Of a stretch of 64,000 nucleotides of DNA, positions 51,339 through 60,245 are shown in pieces (positions within the stretch are counted from its first letter, which is position 1; each line of letters opens with the position of its first letter). The notes beneath the pieces are model-generated. The model ran no database searches. It was not told the origin of the DNA and was given only the letters and a program-made list of their open reading frames with translations. A program made the translations under genes and the position numbers. The DNA comes from Agromyces archimandritae (GTDB lineage: Bacteria > Actinomycetota > Actinomycetes > Actinomycetales > Microbacteriaceae), in contig NZ_CP071696.1 of the NCBI RefSeq assembly GCF_018024495.1, positions 3,038,001 to 3,102,000 of the forward strand, in the 5' to 3' direction.

Positions 51339-52472
51339 TCAGGCGAGGCCGGCCGCGAGCTTCCGCAGCCGGGGGATCGGCACCCGGCGATTCACCGACA
51401 CGGCCGCGACGGGCCCGGCGTCGTCGCGGAAGCGGATCAGGGCCTGCCCGTCCTCCAGCGACCCTTCGAGGAACTCGGGGCGTGCGGTGCCGATCGCGCC
51501 GCAGATCTTCATGTCCAGCCCCCACTGATCGGTCCAGAAATACGGACGCGACGCGTACTCCTCGGCGGCGTCGCCCAGGAGCAGGGCGCCGGCGGCGACG
51601 CGCGCCTGGTCGATCGCGGCGCCCCAGTGCGGGCTGCGGCGGGCCTGGCCGGTGCGGGCGTCGAGCACGGCGGCGACATCGCCGATCGCGACGATGTCGG
51701 GAGCGACGCGGCATCGTGCATCGGTCTCGATCCCCGTCGGGAGGTCGAGGCCGGCGCCGGCGAGCCATTCGACGTTCGGCAGGTCGCCGACCGCGCTGAC
51801 GACGATATCCGCCTCGTACACCGCGCCGGAGGCGGCGCGCACCCCGGCGAGCGGGCGGGCGTCGAGGAACTCGATGCCGCCCGGCTCCACGACGAGCCGC
51901 ACCCCGCGTGCGGCGGCGGCCGCGGTCATATGCGCCGCGAGGTAGGGGCCGAACTGGCGCTCGAGGTGGGGGATCATGTCGACGACCGTCACCTCGAGGC
52001 CGAGGTCCCGTGCGCTCGACGCGATCTCCATGCCGAGGAAGCCGCCGCCGATGACGAGCATCGACCTCGCGTCGCCGATGCGTTCGCGGAGTCGGAGGCT
52101 GTCGTCGAGATCCCGCACGACGTGCTCCGATCCGTCCGGCAGCAGGCGGCGCGCCCGCGCCCCGGTCGCGATGACGAGGCCGTCGTAGGGCACCTCCTCG
52201 TCGTCGCCCAGGAGCACGCGCTTCCGCTGGCGGTCCAGGCCTCGGGCCGGCGCGTCGAGACGGAGCGTCCAGTGCTCGCCGGCTCCGGCGATGCGCACGC
52301 TCTCCGGCTCCTCGGCGCCCTTCAGCACCGCCTTCGACAGCGGCGGGCGCACGTACGGCGCGTGGGATTCGGCGCTGAGCACGGTGATCGGGCCGTCATG
52401 CCCGAACTGGCGGAGTGCGTCTGCGGCGGTCACCGCCGCGACCGAACCGCCGACGATCACGATCTCGCGCAT
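51339..52472 (-). CDS. NAD(P)H:ferredoxin reductase (oxygenase-coupled type)
   Basis: This 377-residue FAD/NAD reductase of the BphA4/putidaredoxin-reductase family has the FAD fold IVIVGGSVAAVTAADALR (residues 4-21), the NAD fold MLVIGGGFLGMEIASSARDLGLEV (about 138-160), and IVAIGDVAA with a C-terminal dimerisation domain. It passes electrons from NADH to a ferredoxin. Candidate clients in the island are the two Rieske proteins and the 3Fe-4S-type ferredoxin for the P450s. It is the only ferredoxin reductase visible here. Confidence 0.92.
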   Translation of the reverse strand: MREIVIVGGSVAAVTAADALRQFGHDGPITVLSAESHAPYVRPPLSKAVLKGAEEPESVRIAGAGEHWTLRLDAPARGLDRQRKRVLLGDDEEVPYDGLVIATGARARRLLPDGSEHVVRDLDDSLRLRERIGDARSMLVIGGGFLGMEIASSARDLGLEVTVVDMIPHLERQFGPYLAAHMTAAAAARGVRLVVEPGGIEFLDARPLAGVRAASGAVYEADIVVSAVGDLPNVEWLAGAGLDLPTGIETDARCRVAPDIVAIGDVAAVLDARTGQARRSPHWGAAIDQARVAAGALLLGDAAEEYASRPYFWTDQWGLDMKICGAIGTARPEFLEGSLEDGQALIRFRDDAGPVAAVSVNRRVPIPRLRKLAAGLA

Positions 52473-52578
52473 GTGGGGGCCCTCTTTCGAAGCTGCGGGT
52501 GCGGAGTACGCAGCGAGCGTAGATGCTCGCCGTGGCCGGTTCTACGTCGTGTTGGACGAAGCCGGCCGTGCCGTTTTC

Positions 52579-52640
52579 GACACGGTGTCCAAGCGCGTCG
52601 CTGCGCGGCCGGCAGCGACGGCCGATTCCGACGCGGTGTC
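52579..52640. promoter_or_regulatory. Island operator, copies 3 and 4
   Basis: TTCGACACGGTGTCCAAG contains GACACGGTGTC (52579-52589), the exact reverse complement of the core at 40139 and 44323. TCCGACGCGGTGTCCGAT contains GACGCGGTGTC (52630-52640), one change away. Both lie in the divergent gap between ferredoxin reductase and the flavin hydroxylase. Confidence 0.65.
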
Positions 52641-52747
52641 CGATCGGACCCCGGAAACCCGCGACGAATCGCCATGACGACACCGCGGTCGTCGTGGCTA
52701 GCGTGGCGGGGTCGCAGCCGATGATCCGTCACGAGGAGACCTTGAAC

Positions 52748-54622
52748 ATGCCCGTTCCGAACGTTCGCCGACCCGCACTGCTCGATCCGATCGACGAGCG
52801 TGAATGGCCCGAGGAGACGACGGTCGTGATCGTCGGCGGCGGGCCCGTGGGTCTCTCCGCGGCGATCCAGCTCGCCCAGCGCGGCATCGACGTGCTTCTC
52901 CTCGAACGCCGCGACTTCGAGGCCAGGTTCCCGCGCGCGCACCTCTTGAACGTCCGCACCATGGAGGTGTTCCATGCGATGGGGGTCGCCGACGACATCT
53001 ACGCCGGCGGGCCCCAGGACGAACGGTGGCACAAGGTCGTCTGGTTCACCTCGGTCGACGGGCCGACCCAGGCCGACGGCGTGCGCATCGGCGGCGTTCC
53101 GGCCTGGGGCGGCGGCGCGGACGCGAAACGGTATGCGCAGGCGAGCCCCCGGCGTTTCGCCAATCTGCCTCAGCTGCGCCTCGACCCTCTGCTGTACGCC
53201 CACGCGCGTGCGGCCTGCCCGGGCCGCATCCGCAGCGATGTCGAGGTGGTCGGCATCGCGCACGACGACGCCGGCGTCGTCGTCACCGCGATCGAGCGGG
53301 AGAGCGGGCGGCAGCATCGCATCCGGGCCGAGTATGCGATCGTCGCCGACGGCGGACGCTCGAGCGAGGAGCTCCTCGGGGTGACGATGGAGGGTCCGCG
53401 GAACATGCGCGAGGTCGTCAACTACCATGTCCGCACCGACCTCTCGATGTGGGCCGAACCCGATGCGCTCCTCGGGTTCTTCTTCCACCCCTACGGCGGG
53501 CTGCGCCGCATGGGCACGATCCAGGCGCTCGGGCCGAACTCCTACGACCGCGATTCCGAGGAATGGCTCGTGGCCGTGTCGGGGTGGATGCTCGAGGGCG
53601 GTGAGACCGGCGCACTTCCGGCCATCCGGCGCATGCTCGGCCTGCCGGCCGACCACCCGATCGAACTCGTCACCGAGAGCCGATGGGTGTACAACGCGAT
53701 CGTCGCAGACTCGTGGCGCTTCGGTCGGGTCTTCATCGCCGGGGATGCGGCGCACCGGCATCCGCCGACCGGGGGCCTCGGGCTGAACAGCGGGGTGCAG
53801 GACGTCGAGAATCTGGTGTGGAAGCTCGCGGCCGTGCTGAACGGCGACGCCGAGGACGGGCTCCTGGACAGCTACGAGCTGGAGCGGCGCCCGACGACCG
53901 CGTTCTACACGGCCCACTCCCTGGAGAACGCGACCCGGCATGCGCCCATCGGCGAGGCGCTCGGCCTCGGGCCGGACGAGGCGGAGTCCCGTCGCAGCAT
54001 CGCGACGTTCCTCAGCGATACGCCCGAGGGCGAGGAGGTGCGACGCCGCGTCGCCGCCGCCGTGCAGGAGAACGCGCACGATTACAGCCAGCTGAACGTC
54101 GAGGCGGGGTTCTTCTACCGGGCCGGGGCGCTCGTGCCCGACGGTTCGCCGGAGCCGGCCGACGCGGAATCGCCGATCGCGTTCCACCCGACGACGCGAC
54201 CGGGCTCGCACCTTCCGCACCTCTGGCTCGCGCACACGGAGGGGGCTTCGTCGTCCGAGCCGCGGTCGACGCGCGATCTCGTCCGGCCGACCGGGCTCAC
54301 GCTGTTCGTCGGCGCGTCCGCGGCGCCGAGCTGGGCGGAGGCCGCCCGGATGCCCGCAGGCATGCTCCCGGTCGCGGTCGTCGTGATCGACGACGCCGAC
54401 GCCGGCTGGAGTGGGCTGAGCGAGGTCGACGCGGACGGCGCGGTGCTCGTCCGTCCGGATGCGAAGGTCGCCTGGCGTGCCATGACCCTTCCGGCCAATC
54501 CTGCCGCCGCCCTCCGCGAGGCCGTCGCGACGATCGGTGCGGGCGGACTGCGGCCCGACGGCGACCCGGCCGAACCCTCGTTCGAGCGCATCCGCCGCGC
54601 CGCCGCCGTTCTGGCCGAGTGA
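52748..54622 (+). CDS. FAD-dependent phenol-type hydroxylase (TfdB/PheA/MhpA-like)
   Basis: This 624-residue class A flavoprotein hydroxylase has GGGPVGLSAAIQLAQRGIDVLLLERR near residue 35 (read in part), the RAHLLNVRTMEVF block, VADGGRSS (about 205) and FGRVFIAGDAAHRHPPTGGLGLNSGVQDVENLVWKLA (about 330, in segments). A thioredoxin-like C-terminal domain follows. Relatives hydroxylate phenols and chlorophenols with NADPH. ATG 52748 follows GAGGAG at good spacing, better than ATG 52721. The operator copies upstream tie it to the set B regulon. Confidence 0.9.
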   Translation: MPVPNVRRPALLDPIDEREWPEETTVVIVGGGPVGLSAAIQLAQRGIDVLLLERRDFEARFPRAHLLNVRTMEVFHAMGVADDIYAGGPQDERWHKVVWFTSVDGPTQADGVRIGGVPAWGGGADAKRYAQASPRRFANLPQLRLDPLLYAHARAACPGRIRSDVEVVGIAHDDAGVVVTAIERESGRQHRIRAEYAIVADGGRSSEELLGVTMEGPRNMREVVNYHVRTDLSMWAEPDALLGFFFHPYGGLRRMGTIQALGPNSYDRDSEEWLVAVSGWMLEGGETGALPAIRRMLGLPADHPIELVTESRWVYNAIVADSWRFGRVFIAGDAAHRHPPTGGLGLNSGVQDVENLVWKLAAVLNGDAEDGLLDSYELERRPTTAFYTAHSLENATRHAPIGEALGLGPDEAESRRSIATFLSDTPEGEEVRRRVAAAVQENAHDYSQLNVEAGFFYRAGALVPDGSPEPADAESPIAFHPTTRPGSHLPHLWLAHTEGASSSEPRSTRDLVRPTGLTLFVGASAAPSWAEAARMPAGMLPVAVVVIDDADAGWSGLSEVDADGAVLVRPDAKVAWRAMTLPANPAAALREAVATIGAGGLRPDGDPAEPSFERIRRAAAVLAE

Positions 54623-54629
54623 CCGGCGC

Positions 54630-55817
54630 CTATCCGAGCACCGCATCCGCCCCCGCGAGCGGCCAGCCCGTGTACGCCTCCGCGAGGTAGGTGCGGCCGG
54701 CGCGGGAGCCGGTGACGCTGCGGAGCTCGCCGAGCTGTCGGAGGTCGTCGAAGTCGCTCGCGTCGGGGGCGCGGTGCAGCATGCTCGTCATCCACCACGA
54801 GAAGTGCTGCGCCTTCCAGATGCGCTGCAGGGCGGTTTCGGGGTAGGCGTCGATGAGGCGGTCGTCGCCGCCGAGGAGGGCGGGGATGGCTTCGCCGAGG
54901 AGGACGACGTCGGCGACGGCGAGGTTCATGCCCTTCGCCCCGGTGGGCGGCACGGTGTGGGCGGCGTCGCCGACGAGGGCGACGCGGCCGCGTCGGAGTT
55001 CGTGGGCGACGAAGCTGCGGAAGCGCAGCACGTCGCGCTGGAAGATGGGGCCTTCGGCGAGTTCGCCGGGCACGCGCGACTGCAGGGTGTCCCACAGTTC
55101 GGTTTCGGAGTATGCGGCGGGGTCGACGTCTGGGTCGCACTGGAAGTACATCCGCTGCACCGAGGGGCTCCGCTGGCTGATGAGGGCGAAGCCGTTCGGC
55201 GAGTTCGAGTAGATGAGCTCCTCCGCGCTCGGCGGCGCCTCGCAGAGGATCCCGAACCAGGCGAAGGGGTACTCGCGGAAGTATCCGCCGGTCTGCGAGC
55301 CGGTGACGGCGGTGCGGGCGACGCTGCGGGATCCGTCGGCGCCGACGACGAACTCCGCCTCGATCTCGACGGGCTCGCCGTCCGCGTCGCGGGCGATGAC
55401 GCGCGGGCGGTCGCCGTCGGCGTTCTCGACGGCGAGCGCTTCGACGCCGAAGCGGAGGTCCTGCCCGGCGGCGAGGCGTGCGGCGATGAGGTCCTTCAGC
55501 ACCTCGTGCTGCGGGTAGAGCCAGACGCCGCGGCCGACGGCGTCGGCGAAGTCGATGCGGTGCCGTTCCCCGGCGAAGGCGAGTTCGATGCCGTCGTGGC
55601 GATGCCCGGCTTCGAGCACGCGGGTGGATGCGCCGGTGCCGGCGAGCACTTCGACGGTGCCCTGTTCGAGGATGCCGGCGCGGATCGTGGTCTCGATCTC
55701 CTCGCGGGTGCGGCTGTCGATGACGATCGAGTCGATGCCGCGGCGGTCGAGCAGGTGTGCGAGCAGCAGGCCGGCCGGGCCGGCTCCGATGATGGCGACG
55801 CGGGTGCGGTGGGGCAT
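54630..55817 (-). CDS. pobA: 4-Hydroxybenzoate 3-monooxygenase
   Basis: This 395-residue enzyme is almost exactly the usual PobA length. It converts 4-hydroxybenzoate to protocatechuate with NAD(P)H and oxygen. Signatures are VAIIGAGPAGLLLAHLLDRRGI (residues 7-28), RAGILEQGTVEVL, the GADGSRSVAR motif (about 165) and GRVALVGDAAHTVPPTGAKGMNLA (about 280, in segments). It is one gene from an IclR regulator, with an inverted repeat just upstream. It converges with the flavin hydroxylase gene after 7 bases. Confidence 0.95.
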   Translation of the reverse strand: MPHRTRVAIIGAGPAGLLLAHLLDRRGIDSIVIDSRTREEIETTIRAGILEQGTVEVLAGTGASTRVLEAGHRHDGIELAFAGERHRIDFADAVGRGVWLYPQHEVLKDLIAARLAAGQDLRFGVEALAVENADGDRPRVIARDADGEPVEIEAEFVVGADGSRSVARTAVTGSQTGGYFREYPFAWFGILCEAPPSAEELIYSNSPNGFALISQRSPSVQRMYFQCDPDVDPAAYSETELWDTLQSRVPGELAEGPIFQRDVLRFRSFVAHELRRGRVALVGDAAHTVPPTGAKGMNLAVADVVLLGEAIPALLGGDDRLIDAYPETALQRIWKAQHFSWWMTSMLHRAPDASDFDDLRQLGELRSVTGSRAGRTYLAEAYTGWPLAGADAVLG

Positions 55818-55890
55818 GGGCCGTCTCCTTCGACGAGTGGATGCGTGGGGCATGACCAGTGTGCGAGCGGCGCCGCACGACCGGCACGCC

Positions 55891-55911
55891 GTTGACCGCT
55901 GAACGGACAAC
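55891..55911. promoter_or_regulatory. IclR-type operator upstream of pobA
   Basis: GTTGACCG-CTGAA-CGGACAAC has 8-base arms with one mismatch (GTTGACCG against GTTGTCCG). It lies 75-95 bases before the pobA start and after the stop-proximal end of the IclR gene. Size and symmetry fit an IclR-family site. Confidence 0.55.
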
Positions 55912-55975
55912 CGATCCGGAGCCGGTCGCCGCCGCGCAGCCCGGCCCGCCCCCGCGCAGCCCGGCCCGTCCTCGC

Positions 55976-56731
55976 TCAGCCCGGCTGCACGCCGAAGTCC
56001 CGTGCGATCGCCGCCGCCGCCCGGCGCAGCTCGTCGAGCGCACCGCTCGTCGGCGCATCCCGGGGCAGCACGACCGAGAGGGCCGCGACGACGCGCCCGC
56101 GCCCGTCGCGCACCGGCACCGCGACGCCCGTCGACACCGCCTCGACGGAGCCCGGCGCCACGACGTAGCCGTGGGTGCGGATGCGCGCGAGCTGCACGCG
56201 GAGCCGCCCGGCATCCGTCGTCGTGCCCTGCGCGAGCCCGGTCAGCGGCCCGGCCAGCGTCGCCTCGCGGACCTCTTCGTCGGCGTTGGCGAGCAGCACG
56301 AGGCCCGAGGAGGAGGCGTGCAGCGGCAGGCGGCCGGCGATGCGCGTGATGTTCGCGCCGGCGGTGGGCGAGGAGAGGCGTTCGAGGAAGAGCGCCTCGC
56401 CGCGTTCGAGCACGGCGAGCTGGGTGTGCTCGCCGACGCGCGCCTGCACCCGTTCCATGTGCGGCAGGGCGATCTGCCGGAGCCGGAGGGCGTGCGAGCC
56501 GCGCCCGGCGAGCTCCCAGAGCCTGAGGCCGAGCCGTACCCGGCCGGCCGCGTCGCGCTCCAGCAGGCCGCTCGCGGCGAGCTCGGCGACGAGGCGATGC
56601 GCGGTGGTGCGCGGCAGCCCGGAGCGGCGGGCGATCTCCGAGACCGTCTGCACCGTGCGCTCGGTCGTGAACGTCTCGAGCAGACGCACGATGCGCGAGG
56701 CGACCGATTCGCCGGCGCTGGAGTTCGCCAT
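55976..56731 (-). CDS. IclR-family regulator (PobR-like)
   Basis: This 251-residue regulator has an N-terminal winged helix (residues 10-70: SRIVRLLETFTTERTVQTVSEIARRSGLPRTTAHRLVAEL, in segments) and an IclR effector domain (about 85-245, with GRLPLHASSSGLVLLANADEEV and RRAAAAIARDFG). It sits 158 bases upstream of pobA in the same orientation. It probably controls pobA in response to 4-hydroxybenzoate or protocatechuate. Confidence 0.9.
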   Translation of the reverse strand: MANSSAGESVASRIVRLLETFTTERTVQTVSEIARRSGLPRTTAHRLVAELAASGLLERDAAGRVRLGLRLWELAGRGSHALRLRQIALPHMERVQARVGEHTQLAVLERGEALFLERLSSPTAGANITRIAGRLPLHASSSGLVLLANADEEVREATLAGPLTGLAQGTTTDAGRLRVQLARIRTHGYVVAPGSVEAVSTGVAVPVRDGRGRVVAALSVVLPRDAPTSGALDELRRAAAAIARDFGVQPG

Positions 56732-56806
56732 CGTCCTCCCGATCCGTGCGCCGCGCGTTCGGCGGCGGGCGCGAGTCTACGCGAGAGGGGCCGGCGGGCG
56801 GATGCC

Positions 56807-58759
56807 TCAGGCGGCCCCGACCGGCGGGGCGGCCGTCACGGGGGCCGTCGGGGCGGCCGGCGCGTCCGCGATCCGCTCGCCGAGGGTCTGGATCACGGCG
56901 TCGATGACGTCCGGGTCCTCGATCGTCGCCGGCACCCGGTAGGGCTCGCCGTCCATGATCTGCCGGAGCGTCTTCCGCAGGATCTTGCCCGAGCGGGTTT
57001 TCGGCAGCCGTTCGACGAGCACGACGTCGCGGAACGCCGCGACGGGGCCGATGTGCCGGCGGACGAGGGCCACGAGCTCCTCGCCCACCTGCTCGCCCGC
57101 GCCCGCCGCGGTGAGCGTCACGAAGCCGACCGCGCGCTGCCCCTTCAACTCGTCCTTCACGCCGATGACGGCGCATTCGGCGACGGCGTCGTGCTTGGCG
57201 AGCACCTCTTCGAGGGCGCCGGTCGAGAGGCGGTGCCCGGCGACGTTGATGACGTCGTCGGTGCGGCCCATGACGGAGAGGTATCCGTCGTCGTCGAGCC
57301 GGCCGGAATCGCCCGTCGCGTAGTAGCCGGGGAAGGTGCTGAGGTAGGCGTCGGCGAAGCGGCCCCCGCCGCCCCAGATGTCGGTGAGGGTGCCCGGCGG
57401 CAGCGGCAGTTCGATCGCGATGTTGCCCTCGGTGCCGGCCGGCACTTCGCGGCCGGCGGCGTCGAGCACGGCGATGCGGTACCCGGGCATCGGCACGGTC
57501 GCCGAGCCGGGCTTGGCGGGCAGGGCGCCGAGGCCGAGCGGGTTCGCGGCGATCGGCCAGCCGGTCTCGGTCTGCCACCAGTGGTCGACGACCGGCACGT
57601 CGAGACCCGTCTCGATCCAGCGGAGGGTTTCGGGGTCGGCGCGTTCGCCGGCGAGGAAGAGGGCGCGGAGGCTCGTGGTGCGGCCGCCGAGGAGCGCGAG
57701 CTCGGGGTCGAGGCGGCGGATCGCGCGGATCGCCGTCGGGGCCGTGAACATGACCGACACGCGGTGCTCGTCGACGACCCGCCAGAACGCCCCGGCATCG
57801 GGCGTGCCGACGGGCTTGCCCTCGTAGAGCACGGTGGTCGCGCCGACGAGCAGCGGCGCGTAGACGATGTAGGAGTGGCCGACGACCCAGCCCACGTCGC
57901 TCGCCGTCCAGAACACCTCCCCGGCGCCGATGCCGTAGATGTTCCGCATCGACCACGCCAGGGCCGCCCCGTAGCCGCCCGTGTCGCGCACGACGCCCTT
58001 CGGCGAGCCCGTGGTGCCGGAGGTGTAGAGGATGTAGAGCGGGTCGGTGGATGCCACGGCCACCGGGTCCGCCGGCTCGGCCCCGGCGACGGCCGCCTCC
58101 CAGTCCACCCAGGAGGCCCCGCCCGGCTCGCCGGCCGGGGCCGGCGGGAAGCCGGGCCGGGCCTTCACGATGACCGTGTCGACGGTCTTCGCCGTCTCGA
58201 GCGCCTCGGAGACGATCGCGACGTAGTCGATCGGCCGGGCCGGTTCGAGCCCGCCCGAGGCCGTCACCACGACCCGGGCGCCGGCGTCCTCGATGCGGGC
58301 GGCGAGCTCGGTGGCGCCGAAGCCGCCGAAGACGACGGAGTGCACGGCGCCGATCCTGGCGCATGCGAGCATCGCGACGATCGCCTCCGGGATCATCGGC
58401 AGGTAGACGACGACCCGGTCGCCGCGGCCCACGCCGTGCGCGCGCAGCACGCCGGCGAACCGGGCGGTGCGCTCGCGCAGCTCCCGGTAGCTCACCCGCT
58501 CCTGCGTGCCGGTCATGGCCGAGTCGAAGATCAGCGCCGTCTGCTCGCCGCGGCCGGCGTCCACGTGCCGGTCGAGGGCGTTGACGCTGAGGTTCAGGCG
58601 CCCGTCGGGGAACCACGACCACCGGCCGGCATCCTGCGCGAGCGCGACGGTCGGCGCCGACTCCCAGTCGAGGGCGGCGGCGGCATCCAGCCAGAACGCC
58701 TCGCGGTCGTCGTGGCTGCGGGCCCATTCGGCGCGGTATCGGGCGGCGGCTTCTGACAT
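56807..58759 (-). CDS. PrpE-type propionyl/acetyl-CoA synthetase
   Basis: This 650-residue AMP-forming acyl-CoA synthetase has the ACAS N-terminal block (YRAEWARSHDDREAFW), the P-loop YTSGTTGSPKG (about residue 247), TETGWPIAANP and the C-terminal catalytic lysine in RSGKILRKTLR. The stretch VMFTAPTAIRAIRRLDPE is typical of PrpE/ACSS3 rather than Acs. It activates propionate or acetate to the CoA thioester. ATG 58759 is preferred because GAGGAGCACCC precedes it. It is near but not obviously part of the aromatic island. Confidence 0.93.
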   Translation of the reverse strand: MSEAAARYRAEWARSHDDREAFWLDAAAALDWESAPTVALAQDAGRWSWFPDGRLNLSVNALDRHVDAGRGEQTALIFDSAMTGTQERVSYRELRERTARFAGVLRAHGVGRGDRVVVYLPMIPEAIVAMLACARIGAVHSVVFGGFGATELAARIEDAGARVVVTASGGLEPARPIDYVAIVSEALETAKTVDTVIVKARPGFPPAPAGEPGGASWVDWEAAVAGAEPADPVAVASTDPLYILYTSGTTGSPKGVVRDTGGYGAALAWSMRNIYGIGAGEVFWTASDVGWVVGHSYIVYAPLLVGATTVLYEGKPVGTPDAGAFWRVVDEHRVSVMFTAPTAIRAIRRLDPELALLGGRTTSLRALFLAGERADPETLRWIETGLDVPVVDHWWQTETGWPIAANPLGLGALPAKPGSATVPMPGYRIAVLDAAGREVPAGTEGNIAIELPLPPGTLTDIWGGGGRFADAYLSTFPGYYATGDSGRLDDDGYLSVMGRTDDVINVAGHRLSTGALEEVLAKHDAVAECAVIGVKDELKGQRAVGFVTLTAAGAGEQVGEELVALVRRHIGPVAAFRDVVLVERLPKTRSGKILRKTLRQIMDGEPYRVPATIEDPDVIDAVIQTLGERIADAPAAPTAPVTAAPPVGAA

Positions 58760-58910
58760 GGGTGCTCCTCGGTGAACGGGCCTGGTGCCGGTATCCAATG
58801 CGATCGGGCGGGCGCGCGGCACCATCCGAAGTTGGTGCCGCGGCGCCCGGGCGGCGAGTGGATGCCGCGGCGCGCTCGCCGCAGGGGCCGGGCTCGGCTA
58901 CCGTGGTGCC

Positions 58911-59795
58911 ATGTACTCAGCGCCGAGTATCGAAGCGACGACCGGCCCCGGGGCCGAGGGGCGGCGGATCCAACTGGCCGACGCCCTGGACGAACTCGCC
59001 CGCCGCACCCGGTTCCCCGTCGTCTTCGGCGGGTTCGCCCGGGGCGGCCGCGTGGAGATCACCGAGCTCATCGGGAACCGGCGCGATACGCTGCGGGGCC
59101 TCGTCGTGCGGGCCGGCTCCGGCCTCGGCGGCCGCGCCCTGCAGGAGTCCAGGCCGCGCTTCACCGCCGACTATCGCACCTCGCGGGTCATCACCCACGA
59201 CTACGACCGGCCGGTGCTCGCCGAGGGCATCACGACCCTCTTCGCCGTGCCCGTCGTCGTCGGCGCCGAGACCCGGGCGGTGCTCTACGGGGGGCTGCGC
59301 GAGGCGGCATCCATCGGCGGGGTCTCGGTCGACCCGGCCGTCTCGGTCGCCGCACGTTTCGGCTCGACGCTCGGCGCCGGCCCCGACGCCGAAATCGACG
59401 CGGGCCCGGGCACGGCAGAGCTTCCGGCCCCGCACCGCGAGGAACTGCGGGAGCTGTACGCCGAGATCCGGAGCATCGCCGCGGGCGTGGCCGACCCGGT
59501 CGCCCGCGCCCGTCTCGCCGCCGTCGAAGCCCGTCTGGGCCGCGTCGCCGGCGGCGACGACGAGGCAGGGGGAGGACTCGGGGCCGCGCCCGGCATCGAC
59601 CCGGGCCTCACGCCCCGCGAACTCGACGTGCTGAGCCTGGCCGCCCTCGGCAGTCGGAACGCCGCTATCGGGCAGGCGCTCGGCATCACCGAGGCGACCG
59701 TGAAGGGCTACATGCACGCGGCCATGCAGAAGCTCGGCGCCGCGGGCCGCCACGAGGCCGTCGTCATCGCCCGCCGTCGCCGGCTGCTGCCGTGA
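58911..59795 (+). CDS. GAF-domain LuxR-type regulator
   Basis: This 294-residue protein has an N-terminal GAF-like sensor (residues 20-160, VVFGGFARGGRVEITELIG, then RPRFTADYRTSRVITHDYDRP). A helical linker leads to a C-terminal LuxR/NarL helix-turn-helix (about 230-290: LTPRELDVLSLAALGSRNAAIGQALGITEATVKGYMHAAMQKLG, in segments). Such proteins often sit divergently beside acyl-CoA synthetases in actinobacteria, as here, and may activate that gene. Ligand unknown. Start ATG 58911. Confidence 0.88.
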   Translation: MYSAPSIEATTGPGAEGRRIQLADALDELARRTRFPVVFGGFARGGRVEITELIGNRRDTLRGLVVRAGSGLGGRALQESRPRFTADYRTSRVITHDYDRPVLAEGITTLFAVPVVVGAETRAVLYGGLREAASIGGVSVDPAVSVAARFGSTLGAGPDAEIDAGPGTAELPAPHREELRELYAEIRSIAAGVADPVARARLAAVEARLGRVAGGDDEAGGGLGAAPGIDPGLTPRELDVLSLAALGSRNAAIGQALGITEATVKGYMHAAMQKLGAAGRHEAVVIARRRRLLP

Positions 59796-59840
59796 GCCCG
59801 CCGTCGCCGGCTGCCGCAGTGAGGGCCGTGCCGGGGGCGC

Positions 59841-60245
59841 TCACGCCTCCCGCGGCGGGTTGAACATGAACTCGAGACGGATGCCGTTCTCGTCCTCGAT
59901 GAACGAGGCGTAGTAGCGCTCGTTGTAGCGCGGGTAGGGCTTCGGGTCGCGCACCGCCGTCCACCCGGCGCCGACGGCGATCCCGTGCAGCCGGTCGACG
60001 GCCTCGCGCGAGGGCACGTCGAACGCGAGGTGCTGCCAGCCGACGCGGCCGTGCCGGTGCGGGCCCGTGCCGGTCTCGCGGGGCGCGTAGAGGATGATCT
60101 CGGACCCGTCGTCGGCGGACCACGACACGCCGTCGTCGGCGTCGTGCCGGCTCGTCAGGCCGACTTCGCGCATGACCGGGTCCCACTGGGCGGCCGAGGC
60201 GGGCAGGTCTTCCACGGTGATGCCGATGTGATCGAGGAGGGGCAT
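59841..60245 (-). CDS. VOC/glyoxalase-family protein
   Basis: This 134-residue single-module vicinal-oxygen-chelate protein begins LLDHIGITVEDLPASAAQW, with a likely metal His at residue 6. WQHLAFDVPSREAVDRLH gives a second and ENGIRLEFMFNPP supplies the Glu. Members include glyoxalases, epimerases and resistance proteins. Substrate cannot be deduced. It is convergent with the GAF-LuxR gene and has no operon partner. Confidence 0.88.
   Translation of the reverse strand: MPLLDHIGITVEDLPASAAQWDPVMREVGLTSRHDADDGVSWSADDGSEIILYAPRETGTGPHRHGRVGWQHLAFDVPSREAVDRLHGIAVGAGWTAVRDPKPYPRYNERYYASFIEDENGIRLEFMFNPPREA

Noticed and set aside
54630..58727. Single minus-strand frame of 1365 codons joining PobA to an upstream reading
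   Set aside because: Only the last 395 codons are PobA. The rest is an out-of-frame reading of the IclR and acyl-CoA synthetase genes with no domain character.
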